DNA of 64,000 bases. It comes from Flaviramulus basaltis (lineage in GTDB: Bacteria; Bacteroidota; Bacteroidia; Flavobacteriales; Flavobacteriaceae). Both the position numbers and the translations under genes were made by a program. The notes below the pieces were generated by a model that saw only the letters and a list, made by a program, of their open reading frames with translations, searched no databases and was not told where the DNA came from. Positions 1-7,378 of this stretch are shown here, piece after piece. The number at the start of each line of letters is the position of its first letter. The first letter of the stretch is position 1. The stretch is from assembly GCF_900114265.1 (NCBI RefSeq), contig NZ_FPKV01000001.1, positions 496,001 through 560,000 on the forward strand, read 5' to 3'.

Positions 1-2134
1 AAAACTTAAGAGTAACTCCAACTAAAAAGTTAGTAGTTGCTTGCGGATAATAACCTGAATAATACCCAGTAGTTGTTCCAGTTGGACTTGATGTATCATC
101 ATAATCATATGAGCCAAAAAACCCATTAGACACATATTCTTTGTTAAATACATTGTTAACTAACCCAGATATAACAATTGACTTGAATGTTTTATTAGGT
201 TTAATTTCATAATTGATATTGAAATCGTTTACAAAATAGCTGTCCAATTTAGAATCTTCATTATCTACATTTCCCATATATTGTTCACCAACATATTTGC
301 TTAAAAAAGACAATTGTAGATTTTTTAAAGGATTAAAATTAAGTGCATTACCAATGACTAAATCTGGTGAAAAAGAAATATTTGTATTTCCTAAATCTAC
401 CAGTTCACCATTAATAGGTGAATTAAAATCTTGGTTTTTATTACTGCTTATTGCAATATTAGTTGAGATGTTAAATAGTTTATTAAACTGAATATTTGCA
501 TCAACCTCTAAACCTAATCTGTAACTTTTACCACTTGTTGCTCTTATAGGGCTTCCTACATCATCCAACTCGCCAGTTAATACCAATTGATTTTGGTAAA
601 ACATATAATACAAATTCGTATTTACACTTACTTTGTTTTTATGGTGTCTCCAACCTAATTCAATATCATTTAGCGTTTCGTTTTCTGTTACACCTGCTTT
701 AAAATCATCACGATTTGGCTCTCTATTTGCTCGTCCGTAAGATGCGTAAAAGCTGTTAAAATCAGAATTTTTAAAAGTGAAACCTAATTTTGGATTAAAA
801 AAACTAAAGTTTGCATCGGTTACAAAACTTACTAAATCTGAATTTATTCCATTAGTTTTATAGCTTACAAAACGCCCTTGTAAGTCCACAAAACCTGTTA
901 CTTTTTCAGCAAGTTTAAATGTTGCTTTAGAAAAAACACTAAAATCATTTTTAGTAGCGTCACCTTCATAATATCTATCTCTAATATTCGTATTTGGTGC
1001 TAAATCGCTTCCCCAAATAACTTCTCCAAAATGATCACCATCATAAGTACTGTAAGAGATACCCGAAATAATTTCTAAAGTATTTTTCTTATAAGAAACA
1101 TTAGCATTTAGGACGTAAAAATTATTATCTAACCAACGGCGTACAATAACATCGGAATCATCTTCAATTAAATTATCAAAATCTGCAGCAGATTCTTCAG
1201 GTTTATATTGCTCATAATAGCCTTTTCCTTTGGTATAGTTTAAACCTAAATTAGTTGACCAGTTGTTATTGAAACGTTCATTCCAATGCAATTGATAATG
1301 GTCTTGCCAATAATTATCGGTTTCATTTTCATAAGTATATGGGTTTTGACGGCGGTTTTCCTGTAATTCATCTGCTGTTAATCCATACCATGCTTGATAA
1401 GTTTGCTCTTTTGCTCCAAATGTTAAGGCTTTAATTAAAGTATTTTCATCTTTGTAAATACCTTGTAAAAAGTATGAACCTAAATCTGTATAGGCACGGT
1501 CTATATAACCATCAGAATCAATTTTAGAGAAACGTCCAGAGATTTCAAAATGGTCATTTAGTAATCCTGTGCTAAGTTTTACGGTATGTTTTCTTGTATT
1601 ATAGCTTCCAAAGCTATTAGAAATCTCCCCTGAAGCCTCATCTGAAAGCACATCTGTTAACACATTTAAACTTGCGCCAAAAGCACCTGAGCCATTTGTA
1701 GATGTTCCAACACCACGTTGTAATTGTAAACTCTCAATTGATGAAGCAAAATCACCTAAGTTTACCCAAAACGTTCCTTGACTTTCTGGGTCGTTATAAG
1801 GAATTCCATTTATGGTTACATTTACTCGAGTAGCATCTGTACCACGCACTCTAATACCCGTATAACCAATACCTGCTCCGGCATCACTTGTGGTTACTAC
1901 CGATGGCAAATAATTTAAAAGCGCAGGAATATCCTGCCCTAAATTGCGTTTTTCCAATTGCTCTTTTGAAACGTTGGAATGTGTAATTGGAGAATCTGCA
2001 TTTACACGAACTGCTTTTACTAAAACTTCGTCTAGTTTTTCGGTTTTAGTTGAATCTTGTTTTACTTGATTTTGTTGCGCATTGGCGCTGACTGATAACA
2101 CGAGAAGTGTTAAAAAAAGAAAAATGTTTTTCAT
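1..2134 (-). CDS. TonB-dependent receptor, TPP-riboswitch controlled (stop codon cut by window edge)
   Basis: The reverse strand reads open from an ATG at 2134 to the window edge, 711 codons, ending Leu-Lys-Phe; position 1 would be the first base of the stop codon, so the protein is effectively complete. It has a signal peptide (MKNIFLFLTLLVLSVSANAQ), a TonB-box-like DEVLVKA near residue 35, a plug with the RVRGTDATRVNVTINGIPY signature, and a long beta-barrel ending in Phe, as outer-membrane barrels do. There is no N-terminal carboxypeptidase-like domain, so it is the short, small-ligand type. It moves a ligand across the outer membrane using TonB energy. The TPP riboswitch in its leader makes thiamine or a precursor the most likely ligand; this is inferred from regulation, not from the protein. 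Confidence 0.9.
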   Translation of the reverse strand, partial: MKNIFLFLTLLVLSVSANAQQNQVKQDSTKTEKLDEVLVKAVRVNADSPITHSNVSKEQLEKRNLGQDIPALLNYLPSVVTTSDAGAGIGYTGIRVRGTDATRVNVTINGIPYNDPESQGTFWVNLGDFASSIESLQLQRGVGTSTNGSGAFGASLNVLTDVLSDEASGEISNSFGSYNTRKHTVKLSTGLLNDHFEISGRFSKIDSDGYIDRAYTDLGSYFLQGIYKDENTLIKALTFGAKEQTYQAWYGLTADELQENRRQNPYTYENETDNYWQDHYQLHWNERFNNNWSTNLGLNYTKGKGYYEQYKPEESAADFDNLIEDDSDVIVRRWLDNNFYVLNANVSYKKNTLEIISGISYSTYDGDHFGEVIWGSDLAPNTNIRDRYYEGDATKNDFSVFSKATFKLAEKVTGFVDLQGRFVSYKTNGINSDLVSFVTDANFSFFNPKLGFTFKNSDFNSFYASYGRANREPNRDDFKAGVTENETLNDIELGWRHHKNKVSVNTNLYYMFYQNQLVLTGELDDVGSPIRATSGKSYRLGLEVDANIQFNKLFNISTNIAISSNKNQDFNSPINGELVDLGNTNISFSPDLVIGNALNFNPLKNLQLSFLSKYVGEQYMGNVDNEDSKLDSYFVNDFNINYEIKPNKTFKSIVISGLVNNVFNKEYVSNGFFGSYDYDDTSSPTGTTTGYYSGYYPQATTNFLVGVTLKF

Positions 2135-2199
2135 TACGATTATGTTTATAATCGAATAAAAAGAGGTAATTATTCTTAATTGTTAATAAATTAGTTTGT

Positions 2200-2284
2200 G
2201 TCATTACGAGGAGTTTTTACGACGCAGTAATCTATTCCTTTTAACAGATTGCCACAGTAATTAAAAATTACTTCGCAATGACGA
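2200..2284. repeat. REP-like interspersed inverted repeat between riboswitch and receptor gene
   Basis: The ends are near-complementary: GTCATTACGAG at 2200-2210 faces TTCGCAATGAC at 2272-2282, and an inner pair AATCT/AGATT forms a second hairpin. It resembles the cgtcattgcgag-type palindromic repeats scattered through flavobacterial genomes. It lies in the transcribed leader, between the TPP aptamer and the receptor start. Confidence 0.6.
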
Positions 2285-2294
2285 TAAAATTTAA

Positions 2295-2378
2295 ATTCCT
2301 AAACAGCATTACCTGTTCTAGGTTCAATGGGTATGATCTCAGCCGATAATAGGCACCCCTTTTTTGAGAACGCTGCAA
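2295..2378 (-). promoter_or_regulatory. TPP riboswitch (THI element)
   Basis: On the minus strand the conserved THI-box parts appear in order: GGGGTGCC, then GGCTGAGATCATACCC, then GAACCT, then CAGGTAATGCTG, with closing-stem bases GTTCT and AGGAAT at the ends. These are the CUGAGA and ACCUG-GUAAUG hallmarks of the thiamine pyrophosphate aptamer. The RNA probably starts at the aptamer, since a promoter sits just upstream. It should repress the TonB receptor when TPP is plentiful. The expression platform is not obvious because a repeat fills the space to the start codon. Confidence 0.92.
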
Positions 2379-2405
2379 AGATATAAACAATTGATATTTA
2401 CCAAA
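2376..2405 (-). promoter_or_regulatory. Promoter of the riboswitch/TonB receptor transcript
   Basis: On the minus strand TTTG (2405-2402) is followed after 18 bases by TATCTTTG (2383-2376), matching the Bacteroidota TTTG / TAnnTTTG pattern. The predicted start falls at the first bases of the TPP aptamer. The -33 box lies inside a palindrome at 2401-2415. Confidence 0.65.
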
Positions 2406-2415
2406 TGATATTTGG
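2401..2415. repeat. Perfect 6+6 palindrome overlapping the -33 box
   Basis: CCAAAT, spacer GAT, ATTTGG. It starts nine bases after the arfB stop and covers the -33 element of the next promoter. It could be an operator or part of a weak terminator. Confidence 0.5.
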
Positions 2416-2423
2416 CAATTTTT

Positions 2424-2834
2424 TTAATCGATATCTGGTTTTTTTCTATTTGCCTTTTTATCAGATAGGTTACGTTTATTTTTTAAACGTTTTTTAATAA
2501 CTGATTTAGGCACTTTAGTAGGAATTCGTTTTTTAGGAACAATTAACGATACTTTAATTAGCTCTATAAATCGTTTTATAACGAGCTCTTTATTTTTATG
2601 CTGACTTCTACTTTCGCCACACTGCAAAATTAAAACACCTTCATTAGTTAGTCGGCTTTTAAGTTTTCTTTGAATGCGTTGCTTTTGAAAATCAGTTAAA
2701 CCTTCTGATGCATTTAAATTAAAAGATAACTCAACTTTTGAAGACACTTTATTAACGTGTTGCCCACCAGCACCCGAGCTTCTAATGGCTTTAAAAGTTA
2801 GTTCTTGTATTACAGCATCTACGTTAAATCTCAC
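2424..2834 (-). CDS. arfB: Ribosome-rescue peptidyl-tRNA hydrolase ArfB (YaeJ)
   Basis: A 136-residue release-factor-like protein that frees peptides from ribosomes stalled on mRNAs lacking a stop codon. The catalytic GGQ loop is seen as GAGGQHVNK (residues 21-29), followed by a KVELSF strand and a Lys/Arg-rich tail (about 98-136) of the kind that enters the empty mRNA channel. Length matches the roughly 140-residue family. The start is GTG and overlaps the TAG stop of the DUF4301 gene by one base, so the two are translationally coupled. A classical release factor is excluded because the codon-recognition domains are absent. Confidence 0.9.
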   Translation of the reverse strand: MRFNVDAVIQELTFKAIRSSGAGGQHVNKVSSKVELSFNLNASEGLTDFQKQRIQRKLKSRLTNEGVLILQCGESRSQHKNKELVIKRFIELIKVSLIVPKKRIPTKVPKSVIKKRLKNKRNLSDKKANRKKPDID

Positions 2835-4381
2835 TATGCTTGATGAACGGGTTTAAGTAAATCGTTAACCGTTTTTACAGGATTAAAAGTTTCTAATGGA
2901 ATTTCAACAAAAATAGAATTCCAATACGCCATACTACCATTCCATAATCCTGGAAGTTCTAAGGCTTGAATATCTATACCGTTTTGTGTTTTCATGGTTA
3001 TAAAAGCAGCTTCAGGATCTACATAATTCATTAAATCGAATTTTTCACCTTTATAATTCTTTACGCCACAAACCAAATCTGTTGGGTTAAAATGTGTGGC
3101 ATTTTTTACAATATCCGCTTGTGCTGAATTATCAATATCTATTTGGGCAAACTCAACTATTTGAAGTGATGTATTGCCTTCTTCGTCTTTTACCCAAAAT
3201 GGTCCGCCTCCAGGTTCTCCTTCATTTTTCACCATACCACAAACACGAATTGGCCTGTTTAACTTATCTTTTAAATACACTCTTTTTTCTGGTTGTGTAA
3301 AATCATCAAAACCATCATCAATAACAACATTCATTTTACTTGACAAAAATGAAGCTATTTCTAAAAGTTTAACTTCTTCAATCGCTTTATTATCTAATTC
3401 TCGTAAATAACCAAAAGCTTGTTCTTGAGCATTTACAAGTACGCCTGCAATAAGTTTTTTATAATTAGACACTTTTTTGTTTAATTCTAAAACCACAATA
3501 TTATCCACATTTTTTATAAAAATAATGTCATTATTTAAGTCGTTTAAATTTTCTAATAACGCGCCATGACCTGCTGGTCTAAATAGAATTGAGCCATCTT
3601 CATTTCTAAAAATTTCATTATTGGTGGTTAAAGCTAAAGTTTCTGTCGCTTCATTTTGATATGAGTATGAAACATCAAAAACAGTATTGGTTTCTTTTTC
3701 TACAGCATCTTTAACCTTCTTCAATTCTGCATCAAAATAGCTGTGATGTTTTTCTGAAACTGTAAAATGTAAATTAGCTTTACCTTTAGATGAAGCATAT
3801 AAAGTTGATTCTATTAAATGCTCTTGAAAAGGTGTGTTTGCTCCCGATGGATATTTGTGAAATGGCAATAACCCTTTTGGCAAAAAACTATAATTTAAAC
3901 CATCTTCATTTAGAATGGTTTTAACTAGCTCATAATACGCTTCGCTTTCACTTAAACTGTCAAAATTTGGATTTATAGCTTGCGCTTTTGATAGAACTTC
4001 TTCATAAAACGGAAATTTTTCTAATCCAGAAATAAATATTTTTATAAGCTTATCATTTTGTCTTTCTGCATAACTCTCAATAGTATCTTTTTCAGGATTA
4101 AAATTATTTAAAAACTGAAATAAAAATTTAAACATTCGAGTAGCTGCACCAGATGCTGGAACAAATTTCACAATATTTAATTGGTTTTGTTTCGCTTCAA
4201 AACTTTTAATTAAATCTTCTGTTTCGCTTTCATTGTAGCTTTCAATACCACTTCCAATAGTAGCTGCAGATATTAAATTGGAATAAGACATTCCGTTTTT
4301 AATACGAGAAACTTGGGCTTCAACTTGCTTTAAAGTAATTCCTTTATTTTCTATTTGCTGAATATCTTTTTCTGTAAACAT
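2834..4381 (-). CDS. DUF4301 family protein, possible nucleotidyltransferase-like fold
   Basis: A soluble 515-residue protein of the Bacteroidota DUF4301 family; no function is established that I know of. Visible motifs resemble sugar-1-phosphate nucleotidyltransferases of the UDPGP type: PASGAATRM (75-83) in place of the usual GG-GTR loop, LPKGLLPFHKY (167-177) in place of PK-x-L-P, and RPAGHGALLENL (268-279) followed by IKNVDNI (289-295), like the GHGD and NVDN segments. That similarity is my inference from motif order. It starts two bases after the NadR-like kinase stop and overlaps arfB, so it belongs to the same operon as the thiamine uptake genes. Confidence 0.75.
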   Translation of the reverse strand: MFTEKDIQQIENKGITLKQVEAQVSRIKNGMSYSNLISAATIGSGIESYNESETEDLIKSFEAKQNQLNIVKFVPASGAATRMFKFLFQFLNNFNPEKDTIESYAERQNDKLIKIFISGLEKFPFYEEVLSKAQAINPNFDSLSESEAYYELVKTILNEDGLNYSFLPKGLLPFHKYPSGANTPFQEHLIESTLYASSKGKANLHFTVSEKHHSYFDAELKKVKDAVEKETNTVFDVSYSYQNEATETLALTTNNEIFRNEDGSILFRPAGHGALLENLNDLNNDIIFIKNVDNIVVLELNKKVSNYKKLIAGVLVNAQEQAFGYLRELDNKAIEEVKLLEIASFLSSKMNVVIDDGFDDFTQPEKRVYLKDKLNRPIRVCGMVKNEGEPGGGPFWVKDEEGNTSLQIVEFAQIDIDNSAQADIVKNATHFNPTDLVCGVKNYKGEKFDLMNYVDPEAAFITMKTQNGIDIQALELPGLWNGSMAYWNSIFVEIPLETFNPVKTVNDLLKPVHQA

Positions 4382-4383
4382 AA

Positions 4384-4950
4384 TTACTTGTTTTTTAATA
4401 ATTCATCAATGTGCTTCACAGCCGTTTCTAATCGTATTTTTTTATCTCCTTTTAACAAAACATAAGGGCGATTATTTTCAATCAAAGCCTTTTGAAAAGC
4501 ATCAAACATCTCTTCCCTGTTTTCTGGTTTATCTCGCAAATCATCTGCTTCCCAAGGTGTATCAATATATGTTAGAAAATATAAATCGTAAGTGTTTTCT
4601 AAAGCATATTTTTCAAGAATTGGATCGCAACTTCCTAAATAGTACGTTTCGGAATAAACTTTAGTTTCTAATAAATCGGTATCGCAAATTAAAACAGTAT
4701 CTGTTTTTTTAGCCAATTTATTTTCAAGTTTCATTTGCCCTTTTGCAATAGGCAACAAATCGTCTGGTTCGCATGTATTACGCTCGTTATTCCATTTATT
4801 TTGGAGATATTCTCGCGCATATTCTGGTACCCAAACTGAATTGTAATATCGAGCCAATTGTCGTGACAATGTTGTTTTTCCTGTAGATTCAGGCCCAAAC
4901 AAAACTATTTTTACGCAGTTTGAAGGTTCTTGCTTAAATTTTTCTTCCAT
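4384..4950 (-). CDS. NadR-like P-loop kinase (AAA_28 type), possible vitamin kinase
   Basis: A 188-residue ATP-binding protein matching the ribosylnicotinamide-kinase half of NadR: Walker A GPESTGKT (19-26), PEYAREYL (42-49), and an Asp-rich ICDTDLLETKVYSE segment. It lacks the nucleotidyltransferase and HTH domains of full NadR. The gene overlaps the PnuC-type permease gene by 40 bases; the Walker motif lies so close to the start that no later ATG is possible. Permease plus kinase is the classic trapping pair: the permease passes a vitamin and the kinase phosphorylates it. Next to a thiamine-binding protein the substrate may be thiamine, but nicotinamide riboside cannot be excluded. Confidence 0.8.
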   Translation of the reverse strand: MEEKFKQEPSNCVKIVLFGPESTGKTTLSRQLARYYNSVWVPEYAREYLQNKWNNERNTCEPDDLLPIAKGQMKLENKLAKKTDTVLICDTDLLETKVYSETYYLGSCDPILEKYALENTYDLYFLTYIDTPWEADDLRDKPENREEMFDAFQKALIENNRPYVLLKGDKKIRLETAVKHIDELLKNK

Positions 4951-5543
4951 GCTAAATAACCAAAAATGGCAATAAATGTAAATCCTAAATATTGAAAACT
5001 CGTAAATGTAAATCCTTTATAAAAATACAATGGCACTGAAATTATATCTCCAATAATCCAGAATATCCAATTCTCAATTTTTCGCTTTGCCATAAGCCAC
5101 ATACCAACAAAAAATATTGCTGTTGTTATGGTGTCTACATAAGCAACCCAACTAGTCCATTTTTCAAAGGCATTGTAAACTAAATAAACAAATAATAGAG
5201 TAGCGAAAAATATAGCTATACTTATCTTTTTTTCGTTGAACGTTATTTTTGAAATGGGAGTAACATGTGTTTCATCAACTTTTCTAGTCCAAATATACCA
5301 ACCATAAACGCTCATTATGAAGTAATAAGCATTTATCATCATATCTCCTAACAACCCCCATTTTAGTAATAAGTAAACAAAAATAACAGTACTAATCATA
5401 CCTGTTGGGAATACTAAAATGTTATTCTTTTTTGAGTACCAAACCGATAAAAATCCAAAAATGACAGCAACAATTTCTAGAATAATATCTACAGTTTCAT
5501 AATCTGAATATTGCCCGAATAAAAAATCAAAAATGAGGTTCAT
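4911..5543 (-). CDS. PnuC-family vitamin transporter (thiamine PnuT or nicotinamide riboside PnuC)
   Basis: A 210-residue inner-membrane protein with about seven hydrophobic segments and the PnuC-family pattern: VYGWYIWTRK in the middle and the conserved C-terminal stretch TTAIFFVGMWLMAKRKIENW followed by GDIISVPLYFYKG. PnuC homologues carry nicotinamide riboside, and in Bacteroidota a branch called PnuT carries thiamine. Its start overlaps the thiamine-binding gene by 17 bases and its end overlaps the kinase gene by 40 bases, which argues for one tight transcript. Context favours thiamine; the sequence alone does not decide. Confidence 0.85.
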   Translation of the reverse strand: MNLIFDFLFGQYSDYETVDIILEIVAVIFGFLSVWYSKKNNILVFPTGMISTVIFVYLLLKWGLLGDMMINAYYFIMSVYGWYIWTRKVDETHVTPISKITFNEKKISIAIFFATLLFVYLVYNAFEKWTSWVAYVDTITTAIFFVGMWLMAKRKIENWIFWIIGDIISVPLYFYKGFTFTSFQYLGFTFIAIFGYLAWKKNLSKNLQTA

Positions 5544-5787
5544 AATCGTGTCTGTCGGATTTTACAATTTTCATATAAAGCAAACCTCTTTCAATAAGTT
5601 CAAAAGCTTCCTTTATTTCTGTAGTTAGCAATTGCATAACGGCATCATAATCACCATAAACTTGAGTACTTAACGGATTTTCAAGAACCTTTAAATCTGA
5701 AGCTCTTAACTTTTTTATAAAATGAATAATTGCCGGTTCGTAATTGTCTTGTAATGGTGTTAAGGTTAATTCTACTGATATTTTCAT
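5527..5787 (-). CDS. Thiamine-binding protein, MTH1187/YkoF family
   Basis: An 86-residue single-domain protein starting MKISVELTLTPLQ, the typical opening strand of the thiamine-binding MTH1187/YqgV family (half of a YkoF unit), with a ferredoxin-like alternation of strands and helices. I chose the ATG at 5787; a longer reading from a TTG at 5862 would add 25 residues absent from the family. It probably binds thiamine or its pyrimidine part in the cytoplasm. The stop overlaps the start of the PnuC-type gene, supporting a thiamine role for the whole block. Confidence 0.8.
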   Translation of the reverse strand: MKISVELTLTPLQDNYEPAIIHFIKKLRASDLKVLENPLSTQVYGDYDAVMQLLTTEIKEAFELIERGLLYMKIVKSDRHDYEPHF

Positions 5788-5894
5788 TTCAAAATTTGGT
5801 TTCTTTTCCGCAAAAGCGAAAATATTTATTTTTTTATGTGATGCTAAAAACAATCTTTTCAACTTCGCTCAAGGTAGCATTTTTAGTACGACAA

Positions 5895-6620
5895 TTATTT
5901 TCTTATATCATCAAAAAATGATTCATTTTCCTCAAAAGCTGTACCAATAACAACGAGATCTGCTCCAGAATTATAGGTGTTTTCTAACTCATTCTTACTT
6001 CTAATACCACCACCAACTATTAATGGAATTTTCAATTCTTTTTTTACTAATGAAATTATCTCGTGTGTTAATGGCTCCTTTGCTCCGCTACCAGCTTCTA
6101 AATACATAAATTGCATACCTAATAATTCCCCAGCTTTAGCCGAATCAATTATGAGTTGAATCTCATTTCTTGGCAAAGGCTTGGTTTCTGTAACTTCTTC
6201 AACCGCTGTTACTTTTCCGCTTTCAATTAACAAATATCCTGTTGGAATAACTTCAAGATTAGAATTTCTTAATTTTGAAACAGCATCAATATGCTTACCA
6301 ATTAAATAGTCTGGATTTCGTCCTGAAATTAGTGATAAAAACAATATTGCATCTGCTTTATTTGTGATTTGCGACACATCTCCCGGAAACAATATTACGA
6401 GTAAGTTTGTGTGCTTTTTTATTTCAACAACTAAAGCTTCGGTTACATTTTCTTCAACAATACTTCCACCAACAAAAATATGAGTTGCTACAGAAGCATT
6501 TACCTTTTTAATAAAACTAGCTGTATTTTCAACATGAAATTTGTCTGGATCAATTAAAATAGCCAATAGTTTTTCACCATTTGAAACAGCTTCTAATATG
6601 TTTTCACAAACTCCTTTCAT
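5895..6620 (-). CDS. Geranylgeranylglyceryl (heptaprenylglyceryl) phosphate synthase, group II GGGPS
   Basis: A 241-residue TIM-barrel prenyltransferase that joins glycerol-1-phosphate to a polyprenyl diphosphate. Family motifs are clear: LIDPDKF (22-28), VGGSIVEENV (50-59), YLEAGSGA (173-180) for glycerol-phosphate binding, VGGGIRS (202-208) and VIGTAFE (224-230). Length fits group II enzymes known from Bacteroidota and Archaea. The start directly abuts the stop of the phosphopantetheinyl transferase gene. No glycerol-1-phosphate dehydrogenase is in the window, so the lipid product remains unclear. Confidence 0.9.
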   Translation of the reverse strand: MKGVCENILEAVSNGEKLLAILIDPDKFHVENTASFIKKVNASVATHIFVGGSIVEENVTEALVVEIKKHTNLLVILFPGDVSQITNKADAILFLSLISGRNPDYLIGKHIDAVSKLRNSNLEVIPTGYLLIESGKVTAVEEVTETKPLPRNEIQLIIDSAKAGELLGMQFMYLEAGSGAKEPLTHEIISLVKKELKIPLIVGGGIRSKNELENTYNSGADLVVIGTAFEENESFFDDIRK

Positions 6621-7247
6621 TTAAGCAATGGCGTAAGCACAGGTAAAGCCCTCAAATTCTAAAAAATGAATATTATATCGGTATTTTTTATTTTCATAAT
6701 CTATCCAAGCTACAGTTTCATCTTTATGATCTGAAACAGGAATAACTAAACAATGCTGTTTAAAACTCAACACTGGTGTTGCAAAAAGTTTGTATAATGA
6801 CTCTTTAACACACCAAATAGTTGTTAGTTTTTTAATATAAATTGAATCATTTTCATTTAAATAATCAAACTCATAATCAATAAATTTATGAGCTATAACA
6901 GTTATTTTATCACGTTGTTTTTCAATATCGATTCCAACAATACAATCGCTTACAATAACTGCCGAAAAATTAAACGAATGTGTAATTGATATTTGTTTAC
7001 CATCTTTTAAATGAGGCTTACCGTTTTCGTCATAAAACAAATCGTTATCCTCATAACCAAAGGCAGCTAATAAATGCCTCACACTTAAAAAACCGCGCTG
7101 ATGCAATTCACTTTTCATACCTAAAACCCGCTTTAAACTTCCTGATTTTAAGTTTATAGGCAACATTAAATCATCATAAGATTCTGAAATCTTCCAGATT
7201 TTAACAGTAGTTTGTGAATTTGGAGCAAGGGTTTTATAAAGTGGCAT
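6621..7247 (-). CDS. 4'-phosphopantetheinyl transferase (Sfp-type)
   Basis: A 208-residue protein that transfers phosphopantetheine from CoA to carrier proteins. Motifs in order: GKPHL (76-80), SITHS (87-91), the magnesium-binding GIDIE (105-109) and WCVKESLYK (145-153) carrying the catalytic Glu and Lys. Length and motif spacing match the Sfp/AcpT group. It is first in the minus-strand run and is divergent from adenosylhomocysteinase across a 131-base gap. Whether it serves fatty-acid ACP or a secondary-metabolite carrier cannot be told here. Confidence 0.9.
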   Translation of the reverse strand: MPLYKTLAPNSQTTVKIWKISESYDDLMLPINLKSGSLKRVLGMKSELHQRGFLSVRHLLAAFGYEDNDLFYDENGKPHLKDGKQISITHSFNFSAVIVSDCIVGIDIEKQRDKITVIAHKFIDYEFDYLNENDSIYIKKLTTIWCVKESLYKLFATPVLSFKQHCLVIPVSDHKDETVAWIDYENKKYRYNIHFLEFEGFTCAYAIA

Positions 7248-7270
7248 TTAATATTCTGAAAGTTATTGAT

Positions 7271-7278
7271 TATCTTTG
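7271..7278 (+). promoter_or_regulatory. -7 promoter box of adenosylhomocysteinase gene
   Basis: TATCTTTG matches TAnnTTTG and lies about 100 bases before the ATG at 7379. No convincing -33 box was found at the right distance. Confidence 0.5.
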
Positions 7279-7378
7279 CACTGCTTAAAACAAATTAAAC
7301 GTTTTGGTAAGCGAATTTAAGTATTTTAAGCGCTAATCACAACGAAGTTTGGTTATTAAAACAAAAAGAAAAATTGAT

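Noticed and set aside
4384-4950. Full-length NadR with NMN adenylyltransferase and repressor function
   Set aside because: Only the P-loop kinase domain is present, 188 residues; no HTH or nucleotidyltransferase motif is found.
7279-7378. Possible SAM or SAH riboswitch before adenosylhomocysteinase
   Set aside because: The leader is AT-rich with no GC-containing conserved core and no stable stem; only a -7 promoter box is convincing.
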